Assembly: GCA_900540145.1 (NCBI GenBank)
Contig: UQEW01000032.1
Coordinates: forward strand, 1-23,387
Reading direction: 5' to 3'
Origin: an uncultured Eubacteriales bacterium
GTDB taxonomy: Bacteria > Bacillota > Clostridia > Peptostreptococcales > Anaerovoracaceae
DNA length: 23,387 nucleotides
Below, in pieces: positions 1-7,805 of the stretch. The notes beneath the pieces were generated by a model. The model ran no database searches. It had not been told where the DNA came from and saw only the letters and a list, made by a program, of their open reading frames with translations. The translations under genes and the position numbers were made by a program. Position 1 is the first letter of the stretch; each line of letters starts with the position of its first letter.

Positions 1-472
1 GACTTATATAATCCGGTGTCATCAAGCTTCCTGCACAAGTGTCGGGATAATTTAAAAATGTGTTGATGAGTTTTCTCTCATCTTTGGGCGTCTTTTCAAG
101 GATCTTATCTACCAAGTTGGCCGGCAGTTCTTCGAGGACATCTATCTTGTCATCAAAATCCAACTGCTGCACAATATAGCTCAATTCGGCGTCGGTAATG
201 CCGTCAACTATCTTCAGCTGGTCATCCGATGGCAGATATGAAAAGACCTCTACAGAAACGTCTTTCGGAAGCAATCTGTAAATCACTATGGTAGATTCCA
301 AAATATCCGTTTCATTGAGCAGTTCCTCAAACAACTCAGCTATATCAGGATTTTTGTGCTTCAACAATTCGTCTCTGGCTTTAAAATACTTTTTTTCTGA
401 AATATATTTTATAATTTTCTCAAGAGATTCTTCCAAAGCCAGATCGTTTTTTATCATAACTGATTGATCCAT
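1..472 (-). CDS. mgtE: Magnesium transporter MgtE, N-terminal part (cut by window edge)
   Basis: This is the first 157 residues of an MgtE-type Mg2+ transporter/channel; the CBS domains and transmembrane part lie outside the window. The visible part is the acidic, helical cytoplasmic N domain that acts as a Mg2+ sensor in this family. A stretch near residues 75-110 (LPSDDQL, then DDKIDVLEELP) and the segment LNYPDTCAGSLMTPDY near the cut, which leads into the first CBS domain, are typical of MgtE. The ATG at 472 is preceded by AGGAGG with good spacing, which fixes the start. The gene is divergent from gdhA and has a long leader. Family assignment is firm; whether the gene is intact cannot be judged. 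Confidence 0.88.
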   Translation of the reverse strand, partial: MDQSVMIKNDLALEESLEKIIKYISEKKYFKARDELLKHKNPDIAELFEELLNETDILESTIVIYRLLPKDVSVEVFSYLPSDDQLKIVDGITDAELSYIVQQLDFDDKIDVLEELPANLVDKILEKTPKDERKLINTFLNYPDTCAGSLMTPDYIS

Positions 473-489
473 TTTTCTCCTCCTTTTCA

Positions 490-504
490 TTCAGCCGAGC
501 TGAA
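490..504 (-). promoter_or_regulatory. Small hairpin directly upstream of the mgtE ribosome binding site
   Basis: On the minus strand TTCAGC-TCG-GCTGAA forms a perfect 6-bp stem with a 3-nt loop and ends just upstream of the AGGAGG of mgtE. It could influence ribosome access or stabilise the mRNA. There is no U-tract, so it is not a terminator. The role is inferred. Confidence 0.35.
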
Positions 505-576
505 CTCTAAAAGCAGGATGGCAGATCTCATGGGAGCTATCAAAAGTTTTTGTTAACAGCTGCAATCATAATGCCC

Positions 577-651
577 TCATATTACTGCCTTAGGAGCAAA
601 GCCGGCGTTTTTTCTTATAAAATTGTTTTTCCCGTCAGGAACACTATCCAT
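577..651 (-). CDS. Candidate 24-codon leader ORF in the mgtE leader
   Basis: The mgtE leader contains a short ORF of 24 codons beginning MDSVPDGKNN and ending GFAPKAVI, stop TGA. Its ATG at 651 is preceded by AAAGGAG with 8 nt spacing, a proper Shine-Dalgarno. An in-frame ATG at 669 lacks such a site. Leader peptides control Mg2+ transporter genes in some enteric bacteria (MgtL of Salmonella), but this peptide does not resemble MgtL and has only two prolines. A further tiny ORF (MIAAVNKNF) follows. It may be a chance ORF; the supporting evidence is the Shine-Dalgarno and the position in a roughly 250-nt leader. Confidence 0.3.
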   Translation of the reverse strand: MDSVPDGKNNFIRKNAGFAPKAVI

Positions 652-731
652 GCGCTTTACTCCTTTCATGAATAATTTATGTCCTTTAAAATTTACATGT
701 CTGCTGGCAGCATCGATGCCCCAGCTTTTAT

Positions 732-761
732 ATTATATCGCACATAAACTCCTTTTGGCAA
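732..761 (-). promoter_or_regulatory. Predicted sigma-A promoter of mgtE
   Basis: On the minus strand TTGCCA (756-761) and a perfect TATAAT (732-737) are separated by 18 bp. Transcription would start near 725 and give a leader of about 250 nt before mgtE. Just downstream a self-complementary GCATCGATGC flanked by GCTGG/CCAGC could fold at the 5' end of the RNA. Confidence 0.5.
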
Positions 762-809
762 GGCGCAAATTTTCCTACAAAAATATTTAATATATTGTAT
801 ACACAGTTG

Positions 810-838
810 TTGACAAGGATTTTCTAAAGTGTTAAATT
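810..838 (+). promoter_or_regulatory. Predicted promoter of gdhA
   Basis: A perfect TTGACA at 810-815 is followed at 16-17 bp by an AT-rich -10 region (TTAAAT or TAAATT at 832-838, each 4 of 6 to consensus). The 5' UTR to the gdhA ATG would be about 60 nt. Confidence 0.5.
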
Positions 839-903
839 CTAGTTATGGAATCATATTCAATTTAAGCACCATATACCTATTGGAGAAAAGAAGGAGAATT
901 ATT

Positions 904-2247
904 ATGGCAGGAATTGTAGAGCAATACATTGAGATTGCAAAAAAAAGGAATCCGGGAGAGCCTGAATTCCACCAGACCGTGGAAGAAGTATTGAATTCCA
1001 TCGAACCTGTTCTAAAAGCCCATCCTGAATACGTTGAAGCCGGGCTGATAGATAGGCTTATCGAACCTGAAAGAGGCGTAAGCTTCAGAGTTGTATGGGT
1101 AGACGACAACGGAAAGGTTCAGGTCAACAGAGGCTACAGATACGAATTTAACAGTGCTCTTGGGCCTTACAAAGGCGGACTTAGATTCGCGCCAAACGTA
1201 TATCCCGGAATCATTAAATTCCTAGGCTTTGAGCAAACCTTTAAAAACAGTCTTACAGGTCTTCCTATAGGAGGCGGAAAAGGCGGCGCTGATTTTGACC
1301 CTACAGGAAAATCAGATGCAGAAGTCATGAGGTTTTGCCAAGCGTTTATGACTGAGCTATACAGACATATCGGGCCAAATACCGATGTACCTGCCGGTGA
1401 TTTGGGAGTAGGTGCAAGAGAAATCGGCTATCTCTTTGGACAATACAAAAGGATCGTCAACAGATATGAAGGTGTGTTAACCGGAAAAGGATTAAGCTTT
1501 GGCGGATTGGCCGGCAGAAACGAAGCAACAGGCTTCGGCATCGTCTTCTTCGCCAGAGAGATGTTAAAGCACTTCGGAGAAGAATTAAAAGGCAAGAAAG
1601 TTGCGCTTTCCGGTTTTGGAAATGTTACTTGGGGAACTGCCCGCAAGCTTAACGAACTGGGTGCAAAGGTCATCACCATCTCCGGCCCTGACGGTTACAT
1701 ATTAGATGAAGACGGCGTATCCGGTGAAAAGGTAGACTATCTGGTAGAGCTAAGAGCTTCCGGTAAAAACATCTGTGCGCCATACGCAGAAAAGTTCCCG
1801 GGAGCAAAATTCTTCCCTGGCAAGAAGCCTTGGGAAGTAAAGGCTGATCTTTATATCCCTTGTGCTACTCAAAACGAAATACATCTTGAGGATGCTAAAG
1901 TCATGGTAGCCAACGGATGCAAATATCTTTGCGAAGGCTCCAACATGCCTACTACCAATGAAGCTATCAAGTATCTGATGGATAACGGTGTGATAGTAGG
2001 TCCTTCAAAGGCAGCCAATGCCGGCGGAGTGGCATGCTCATGCATAGAAATGGGACAAAACGCCGGTCATACGGTATTCTCTCCTGAGCAGGTATATGAG
2101 CAGCTGGAGACTATAATAGTAAACATCCACAAGAACTCTGCAGAAGCCAGCGAGAGATACGGGCTGGGTTACAATTTGGTAGCCGGCGCTAATATCGCAG
2201 GTTTTGAAAAGGTAGCGCAGGCCATGATGGCTCAGGGAGTGGTTTAA
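904..2247 (+). CDS. gdhA: Glutamate dehydrogenase, probably NAD-specific
   Basis: A 447-residue hexameric glutamate dehydrogenase, catalysing reversible oxidative deamination of glutamate to 2-oxoglutarate and ammonia in the cytoplasm. The active-site block LPIGGGKGGADFDP holds the catalytic lysine K126; K90, K114 and D166 (in DVPAGDLGVG) are in place. The Rossmann motif SGFGNVTWG lies at 236-244. The coenzyme region shows F238 and the SGPDGY block with P262, as in the NAD-dependent enzyme of C. symbiosum, so NAD is favoured and a catabolic role in glutamate fermentation is likely. The ATG at 904 follows AAGGAG; the reading frame stays open upstream to 829, but that part has no ribosome binding site and is not conserved in the family. 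It is single-gene: own promoter, own terminator, divergent from mgtE. Confidence 0.95.
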   Translation: MAGIVEQYIEIAKKRNPGEPEFHQTVEEVLNSIEPVLKAHPEYVEAGLIDRLIEPERGVSFRVVWVDDNGKVQVNRGYRYEFNSALGPYKGGLRFAPNVYPGIIKFLGFEQTFKNSLTGLPIGGGKGGADFDPTGKSDAEVMRFCQAFMTELYRHIGPNTDVPAGDLGVGAREIGYLFGQYKRIVNRYEGVLTGKGLSFGGLAGRNEATGFGIVFFAREMLKHFGEELKGKKVALSGFGNVTWGTARKLNELGAKVITISGPDGYILDEDGVSGEKVDYLVELRASGKNICAPYAEKFPGAKFFPGKKPWEVKADLYIPCATQNEIHLEDAKVMVANGCKYLCEGSNMPTTNEAIKYLMDNGVIVGPSKAANAGGVACSCIEMGQNAGHTVFSPEQVYEQLETIIVNIHKNSAEASERYGLGYNLVAGANIAGFEKVAQAMMAQGVV

Positions 2248-2258
2248 TACATATTTTC

Positions 2259-2302
2259 AACCAGAGGGTTATTTGCCAAAATGCAAATGCTCTCTGGTTT
2301 TT
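2259..2302 (+). terminator. Rho-independent terminator of gdhA
   Basis: The stem AACCAGAG/CTCTGGTT (2259-2266 with 2292-2299) encloses a second short stem ATTTGC/GCAAAT and is followed by a run of T. It lies 11 bp after the gdhA stop codon. Confidence 0.85.
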
Positions 2303-2512
2303 CTTTGGTTTTTTCGTCTGCTTTCTTTGGTATCATTTAATTATATTCGCCAGCCAACGCTAATTGTCTAAATAAAAGGTAATACAAAGTATGCGAAAAG
2401 GACAAAAATGTCTGTATCAAAATTAAATAGGATTTAATCGATTGGAATAAACCTATATTAACTTGAATAAGCTTTAAACGCAAACTCCACAAATTCTCAA
2501 AGATTTTGTTAT

Positions 2513-2581
2513 TTTATAGGAGCGCCCCCTATAAATATGCCAAAATAAAGAGGGTTTATAGGAGTAAGGGGCTCGAGGCCT
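2513..2581 (+). repeat. Palindromic intergenic repeat, copy A
   Basis: The copy begins with a perfect 8-bp inverted repeat TTTATAGG/CCTATAAA with a 7-bp GC-rich loop. An A-rich spacer follows, then a third TTTATAGGAG and a GC-rich end (GGGGCTCGAGGCCT). Copy B at 2788-2851 has the same parts in the same order. No ORF and no obvious target-site duplication is seen. Confidence 0.6.
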
Positions 2582-2787
2582 TTGTAAGCTGACACATTGC
2601 TATGGATTGCTAATGATTTCTAGTGACACAATTAGACAATATTCGGCATATTCTAACATAATACCTTTAGAATCGACAATTTAACAACTAAGAGAGGTTA
2701 ACCAGCAGCTTTAATATTTATGCGTTTAACTAAATAAAGTCGTACTCCCTTCGCAAAAGTCCTATAAAACTACAAGAAAACAAGCGA

Positions 2788-2851
2788 TTTATAGGAGTGG
2801 CTCCTATAAATCATAGAAAAATTGCATTCTTATAGGAACCGGCTCCGGCCT
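2788..2851 (+). repeat. Palindromic intergenic repeat, copy B
   Basis: It has the same architecture as copy A, about 275 bp downstream. Its first hairpin is stronger: GATTTATAGGAG (2786-2797) pairs perfectly with CTCCTATAAATC (2801-2812) over 12 bp with a TGG loop. It then has an A-rich spacer, TTATAGGA and the GC-rich end GGCTCCGGCCT. A further inverted half-site CCTATAAAA lies at 2761-2769. Confidence 0.6.
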
Positions 2852-3139
2852 GTTAGGGCAGATTAAAGGCGAGAGTTGATGAACAGTAGGCACGCCAGCC
2901 CAAGTTTGAGCCAATAATCGCTTATTCAAGCAAAGAAAACACTTAAATTTAACCGCAAAGAGGATCTGCCTTTGATTATTGATTATTGATATTTTATATC
3001 ACGATTGCTCATTAAAAGCATATCTTTGCAGTTGAATTTTCGTTATTGTTGCAGCAATGCCATGCACTAATTTGTTTCCAAAACAGGAGGTCATCTCGCA
3101 AACATCAAAAATCTCCAACGGTGTCTTTAAGATGTTCGC

Positions 3140-6100
3140 TTACATCTTTATTATTTGCCCAACGTCAGTCATGTATAAATAAGCGTCTTTTACCTTTTTC
3201 CCCGAAGCCGCCTCCAAAGCCTGCCTGTACAAATCTATCTGCATCCTATATCTTTCCTCAGCTCCTTTAGCGCTGCCTGTCTTATAATCCACAAGCACCA
3301 GATAATCATCTTCCTCAAAATAACAGTCTATTATGCCCTGTACTATTATCTGCTTACCGTCATGTTTCGTCAGCAAGTTGAAAGGTCTTTCACGATAGAC
3401 AAGCCGGCTGCCTGAGATGCGCTGACCCAGCGAGGATTCGGCAAAGGCCAGCAATCTGGCTCTGTCCACCATGTCGGCCTCCTCCGGGAACAGGATTTCA
3501 TCAGTCACCAGCTGCTCCATAAGCACCTGGAGGTAATCCATGCCCTGCGAACGCGTCCTACCCACATCCATATGCTCCAGTACAGTGTGATAGATGCTGC
3601 CCCTGGCCGCGCCGGATAATTCTTTTTCTTCGAAAACAGGTTCCTTCAAGCTTTCCAAACCGGAAAGCACTTCTCTATTCCCCGCGTTAAGCTCGCTTAC
3701 AGAGTATTTAGACTTTAATTTCAGCTCGTCTTTGTATGGATACGAAAAACTCATAAGCCTGTCTATCTCAGGTGAAATTTTCTCAGGCGGCAATTTTTCA
3801 TGAGCTGAATCTATAGCCTGAAGAGTTCTGTCTATGCTACGCCTGCGGCCCCTGGACATACCGGCCAGAGAGCGGTCATCGATAGGCCTTGCAGCCTTCA
3901 TATCACCGCATATGACTTTTCCTGTCATGGCAAAATAGCTGCCGTCTTTAGGATTTTCCGACAACACTTTGCTCATTTCCTTCCGGACGTCATTGCACAT
4001 GCCAAGCAATATCAGCCTGTCCATAGCTCTGGTAAGGGCTACGTAAAGGATTCTTTTTTCCTCTTCAACTTCTTCTCTTCTGAACCTATCCTTTATCATG
4101 CTTTGCAGCAGCGTAGTCTTATACCAGCGATTTTCCCAATCGACTATAGGAAAGCCTATGCCTAAATCCTTATGAATTACAGGTGCTTTCCCTGATGTGC
4201 TGTAAGTGAGCTTGCGACAGTAACCTGACAAAAGCACCATCGGAAATTCCAGCCCCTTGGACTTATGTATGGTCATAATCCGCACCAAATCATCCTTCTC
4301 TCCCAGCAGCTTGACCTGTCCCATGGAGACTTTATTTTCCTTTATGGCCTCCACATATCTTATAAAGCCATAAAGGCTGCCGCCTCCCGACGTTCTGTAT
4401 GCCAGCGCCTTGTCCACCAGCGCTCTCAGATTGGCCTGCCTTTGACTGCCGGACGGCATAGCCCCCATAGCAAGATAAAATCCAGTGTCGAGAAGCAGCT
4501 TCCATATGAGCTTGTCCAAAGGCATGAGCCGGCTCAGCTGCCGCCAGTCAGAAATTTTCTCAAGCGCGCCTCGACATTTTGCTCTAAGGCTTTCATCTTT
4601 GCCGGAAACAGCGTACTTGGAAAAGGCCTCATAATATGAGCCGTATTTGAATTCTATCCTGATTTTGACCATTTCCTCTATAGAAAATCCAAGCATCTCC
4701 GATCTCATCAATGTAAGCAGCGGTACGTCTTGTTTAGGATTGTCCATCACATATAAGGCGGAAAGAAATGAATTTATCTCCAGCGTATCGAAAAAGCCGT
4801 CGCTGTCATCGATGTAAGCAGGAATATCGTTGTCTGCAAGTATCTTATAAAAGATATCGCCGTAATTTCTTATGCCGCGCATCAGTATGACGATGTCTCG
4901 CTTTTCTAAAGGCCGCTTTTCTCCCTTCTTGCTGTCGAATATGGGCTGTCCCAAGTTGTCCCTGATGAGTTTGACAGCGCAAAGCGCCTCTTTTTCAGCT
5001 TTGATAAGATTTTTAAGTTCCTCATCTATGTCGGAGTCCTCTTCCCAAGGCACCTGAGCAAGATACAGCTCCGGCGTATGATAAGCTTCGTCTGCGTGAG
5101 GATCGCCGGCATGAAGGGCCGCATCACGATCATATCCGTCCATGACTGCAGAGAACACACCGTTTATAAAATCGATGACCGGCCTTTTGCTTCTGAAGTT
5201 CTTGTTAAGATCTATCTTCACTGAATCCTTATCAAGCCCGTCGCGGTATCTCATGTACTTGCTCTGAAAAATCTCAGGTTCAGCCAGCCTGAATTTATAG
5301 ATGCTCTGCTTGATATCTCCTACCATGAACAGATTGTCGTCTCTCTTGATGAGGTCTATCAAAGCTTCCTGAATTACGTTGCTGTCTTGATATTCATCTA
5401 TAAATATATGTTCAAACCTGTTCCGATAAAATGCCGATGCTTCTTCGTCCTTCAAAATCTCATAAGCATTATGCTCTATATCGCTGAAATCCATCACATT
5501 TTTTTCAGCCTTCTTGGCGCTGTACAGCTCATCATATCTGAGAAGCAATTTTTCAAGAAAGATTCCCGATTCATAGGTGGCGGCCATCTCTTGCTTAAGC
5601 TGGTCGAAACCACTTGAAAAGTAAACGTCTTTCAGCTCTTTTATCTGCTTTTTTGCAAAATTTCTATTATCCCCTGCGATTTTTTTCAGTCCTTCCGGGT
5701 CCTCTCCTCCGGCAAATATCTTGCTGCTCATAGTAGGAAGCTTGAAAGTTTCAATGGCCTTTTTCAGCACGTTATAATCAATCTTTTCCGCTGCTTCCCT
5801 GAGCGCGCAAAATAGTTTCCTGTCGTCTCGGCACAGAGCCTCCAAAAGAGGAAGATCGCAAGATTCAGCTAACGCTGAGTTTATATTTATGGAATTTATC
5901 CCTCTCTCGATTCTTTTAGCAGCAGCTTCAAACAGCTGATGTCCGGCGTTGCCTTCTTCAAAGCTTCTCCCGTCTTTCAGCTGTTCTACATTTTCATCAA
6001 GCCACTTAAACGGTTCCGGCAAACTCCTCAAGGTGTCATAACACTCCGAAATCATCTTGCGAAGGCGGCTTTCATCTCTGTCTCCGCTGTAACTCTTAAG

Positions 6101-6601
6101 AAATCTAAAGAAATCCGGCTCGGCTTTTTCAAAAAGCTCTTCCAGCAGTTGGTCCATAGCTTCGCCTTTGAGCAAAGATTCCTGAGTGCTGTCACATATT
6201 TTAAAATTAGGCTCTACATCGATAATGTAGAAATACCTTCTTATAACCTCCAGCGCAAAAGAGTGAAATGTGCTTATGTTGGCGGTTCCCAAAAGCTCCA
6301 CCTGCTTTTTCAAAAAAACGCGTTTCTCCAAGCTTTCATCTGCAGCCCAAGTATCATCTCTCCCTTCTGCCTCGTCGAGAATATCAGAAAGGCTCTTGCG
6401 GATCTTTTCTTTCATCTCTGACGCAGCAGCGTTGGTAAATGTGACGATCAGCATTCTGTCCACAGAACAGGAATCTTCCAATATCAGCCGCTTTATGCGC
6501 TCGACCAGCACAGCTGTCTTGCCGGAACCGGCCGCAGCAGAAACGAGAATGTTTTTTCCTCTCAGTTCCATGGCTTCTTGTTGTTCTTTAGTCCATTTCA
6601 C
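3140..6601 (-). CDS. addA: ATP-dependent helicase/nuclease subunit A (AddA)
   Basis: AddA (1153 aa) is the helicase-nuclease subunit of AddAB, which resects double-strand breaks and loads RecA (RecBCD equivalent). UvrD-type motifs in order: Walker A AAAGSGKTA at 22-30, TFTNAAA near 54-60, Walker B IDEYQD at 401-406, VGDIKQSIYKFR, DLNKNFRS, MTIHKSKGLEFP and LYVALTRAMDRL. The C-terminal RecB-like nuclease domain keeps its metal-site residues D1092 (GIID), D1105 and K1107 (DYKTG), so both activities look intact. The start is GTG at 6601, with GGAGG 7 nt upstream. It overlaps the preceding gene by 14 bp, so translation is probably coupled. The partner addB, usually just upstream of addA, is not in this window. 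A 7-bp hairpin without a U-tract spans the stop codon. Confidence 0.95.
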   Translation of the reverse strand: MKWTKEQQEAMELRGKNILVSAAAGSGKTAVLVERIKRLILEDSCSVDRMLIVTFTNAAASEMKEKIRKSLSDILDEAEGRDDTWAADESLEKRVFLKKQVELLGTANISTFHSFALEVIRRYFYIIDVEPNFKICDSTQESLLKGEAMDQLLEELFEKAEPDFFRFLKSYSGDRDESRLRKMISECYDTLRSLPEPFKWLDENVEQLKDGRSFEEGNAGHQLFEAAAKRIERGINSININSALAESCDLPLLEALCRDDRKLFCALREAAEKIDYNVLKKAIETFKLPTMSSKIFAGGEDPEGLKKIAGDNRNFAKKQIKELKDVYFSSGFDQLKQEMAATYESGIFLEKLLLRYDELYSAKKAEKNVMDFSDIEHNAYEILKDEEASAFYRNRFEHIFIDEYQDSNVIQEALIDLIKRDDNLFMVGDIKQSIYKFRLAEPEIFQSKYMRYRDGLDKDSVKIDLNKNFRSKRPVIDFINGVFSAVMDGYDRDAALHAGDPHADEAYHTPELYLAQVPWEEDSDIDEELKNLIKAEKEALCAVKLIRDNLGQPIFDSKKGEKRPLEKRDIVILMRGIRNYGDIFYKILADNDIPAYIDDSDGFFDTLEINSFLSALYVMDNPKQDVPLLTLMRSEMLGFSIEEMVKIRIEFKYGSYYEAFSKYAVSGKDESLRAKCRGALEKISDWRQLSRLMPLDKLIWKLLLDTGFYLAMGAMPSGSQRQANLRALVDKALAYRTSGGGSLYGFIRYVEAIKENKVSMGQVKLLGEKDDLVRIMTIHKSKGLEFPMVLLSGYCRKLTYSTSGKAPVIHKDLGIGFPIVDWENRWYKTTLLQSMIKDRFRREEVEEEKRILYVALTRAMDRLILLGMCNDVRKEMSKVLSENPKDGSYFAMTGKVICGDMKAARPIDDRSLAGMSRGRRRSIDRTLQAIDSAHEKLPPEKISPEIDRLMSFSYPYKDELKLKSKYSVSELNAGNREVLSGLESLKEPVFEEKELSGAARGSIYHTVLEHMDVGRTRSQGMDYLQVLMEQLVTDEILFPEEADMVDRARLLAFAESSLGQRISGSRLVYRERPFNLLTKHDGKQIIVQGIIDCYFEEDDYLVLVDYKTGSAKGAEERYRMQIDLYRQALEAASGKKVKDAYLYMTDVGQIIKM

Positions 6602-7202
6602 AATGTTTCCTCCAAGCCGTTATATCTATTACAGAATAATCTCCAAAATCAATATATTCTCTGTTCTCTCCGCATACGTCTATGCGGCTTGCCTTCATGT
6701 CTTTCACCGCCTCTTCATCAAGGATTTTTCCGAGAATATCCTTAGGCAGCAGTTTATTGTTGATTGACTTGATCAAGCACTTATATCCCAGAGAAATTAT
6801 TTCCCTGACGTTGGCTTCTCTATCAGAGCGCCACAGCGGAAATACAGATTCCAGCCCTGTATTCTCGCAGCGCTTTTCGCTCCATCTTCTGTTCTCTTCT
6901 ATATCGATATCTCCAAAGCAAGCAAATTCCGCCCCTTGCCTTTTCATCTCTAAAAGAGCGTTTTCCATCTGCAGATGATAATCATCTCCTGCCGAAAAGA
7001 CAGGGTAAATAGGTATTCTGAGAACCTTTTCATATTCTCCCAGCATCTGACGTGTGGCTCCGTGAAAAAAAGACCTTTCCGATTCTTCATTTACCATGAC
7101 TATCAATCCTATAGGCATATTGCCCTGTTGTACCATCTTGTGCAATGCCAAAGTGCTGTCTTTGCCGCAGCTATATGACATGACAAATTTTCTTGTGTTC
7201 AC
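6588..7202 (-). CDS. PP-loop ATPase of the Dph6/DUF71 family (diphthine-ammonia ligase-like)
   Basis: A 204-residue protein with the N-terminal PP-loop SYSCGKDSTLAL, which binds ATP for adenylation in the adenine nucleotide alpha-hydrolase superfamily. FGDIDIEENRRWSEKRCENTG followed by VFPLWR is the family core, also seen in eukaryotic Dph6 (diphthamide synthesis on EF2). Bacteria make no diphthamide, so the Dph6 name describes homology only; the substrate is unknown. The C-terminal GENREY block replaces the usual GE-GEY/F motif. The start is GTG at 7202 with GGGAG 10 nt upstream. The stop lies inside addA, whose ribosome binding site is embedded in this gene. That coupling to a repair helicase-nuclease is suggestive but may be no more than operon packing. 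Confidence 0.8.
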   Translation of the reverse strand: MNTRKFVMSYSCGKDSTLALHKMVQQGNMPIGLIVMVNEESERSFFHGATRQMLGEYEKVLRIPIYPVFSAGDDYHLQMENALLEMKRQGAEFACFGDIDIEENRRWSEKRCENTGLESVFPLWRSDREANVREIISLGYKCLIKSINNKLLPKDILGKILDEEAVKDMKASRIDVCGENREYIDFGDYSVIDITAWRKHCEMD

Positions 7203-7263
7203 AATACTATAACTCCCTTCAGCCGGTCACCAGCTGTTCACGATACGATAATCCTGCCTCGAT

Positions 7264-7782
7264 TTAAAGCTTCTTTTCGAGACAGACTAAGTTGACGCCA
7301 GCGATGCCGTTAAATTCACACGGAACAATTCCGGCTTCCGTATATCCCAGCTTTTTATATAGGCTTCGGGCCGCACTGTTTCGCTGATTGGTATCCATCC
7401 TCAAGTATGCGCAGCCTGATTTGGCAGCATAACTTTCATAAAATCTGACGAATTCCGTGCCGTACCCTCTTCCGGAAACACCAGGGTCCACCACCAGCGT
7501 ATGCAATACCATGACCTGATCATCGGGCGCCATGTTGTTCCAGCTGCACTGAGCATAACAAGGCACCTGGTTTTGGTCTATCTTGGCGGCTGCCCTTATC
7601 ATTCCATCTTCTTCTAAGACAAACAAAGTTCCCGCCCTCAAAGCTTCCAACGCAGTGTTTTCGGTAGGATATACGCCTCGCTGCCAGCCTATGGTTACCC
7701 GGCCTTCTTCTTCCTCTGTAAGGATGGCATCGTAAATTCTCACCACCGCCTCAATATCTTCCATTGCTGCTTTTCTTATCAT
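7264..7782 (-). CDS. GNAT-family N-acetyltransferase
   Basis: A 172-residue GNAT protein transferring an acetyl group from acetyl-CoA to an unidentified amine. The acetyl-CoA binding motif A is clear in LHTLVVDPGVSGRGYGTEF (RGYG as the Q/RxxGxG/A loop), and TNQRNSAARSLYKKLGYTEAG is the usual motif B end. I place the start at ATG 7782, preceded by AGGAG with 5 nt spacing. The frame is open further upstream to 8157 and would add 125 residues from the C-terminal half of a methyltransferase; that fusion looks accidental (see the 13-bp duplication). If read through, the product would be a 297-residue hybrid. Downstream, 61 bp separate it from the Dph6-like gene. Confidence 0.82.
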   Translation of the reverse strand: MIRKAAMEDIEAVVRIYDAILTEEEEGRVTIGWQRGVYPTENTALEALRAGTLFVLEEDGMIRAAAKIDQNQVPCYAQCSWNNMAPDDQVMVLHTLVVDPGVSGRGYGTEFVRFYESYAAKSGCAYLRMDTNQRNSAARSLYKKLGYTEAGIVPCEFNGIAGVNLVCLEKKL

Positions 7783-7805
7783 ACTGTCTCCTCGTACTGT
7801 CTCCT
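7782..7805 (-). repeat. 13-bp-period tandem duplication at the methyltransferase/GNAT junction
   Basis: An 11-bp sequence (AGGAGACAGTA on the minus strand) occurs at 7782-7792 and again at 7795-7805, period 13. Removing one unit restores a methyltransferase TGA stop that overlaps the GNAT ATG as ATGA. As 13 is not a multiple of 3, the duplication places both genes in one frame. Confidence 0.7.

Larger units (their letters stand above)
2303..3139. other. Long intergenic region without a supportable gene
   Basis: No ORF here has a credible start, length or recognisable product on either strand. The region is AT-rich with frequent stops. It holds two copies of a palindromic repeat (listed separately), an 8-bp palindrome GGTTAACC at 2697-2704, and a short tandem TGATTAT repeat at 2973-2990. 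I saw no tRNA or known ncRNA by eye. It separates the gdhA terminator from the 3' end of addA. Confidence 0.5.

Noticed and set aside
473..740. M-box (ykoK) magnesium riboswitch before mgtE
   Set aside because: The conserved segments of that riboswitch were not recognisable by eye; a covariance search would be needed to be sure.
829..903. Upstream in-frame extension of gdhA
   Set aside because: It overlaps the predicted promoter, has no ribosome binding site and adds residues not found in the family; ATG 904 has a good Shine-Dalgarno.
2973..2990. Tandem TGATTAT repeat as a possible array
   Set aside because: Only two and a half units in AT-rich DNA; not a CRISPR or iteron array.
3129..3148. 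Terminator of addA
   Set aside because: A 7-bp stem covers the stop codon, but no U-run follows on the minus strand; a short T-rich stretch follows only on the plus strand.
3046..3270. 74-codon plus-strand ORF overlapping the end of addA
   Set aside because: No ribosome binding site, no recognisable family, and half of it is antisense to addA.
6270..6767. 165-codon plus-strand ORF antisense to addA and the Dph6-like gene
   Set aside because: It mirrors the codon pattern of the real genes and shows no family signature.
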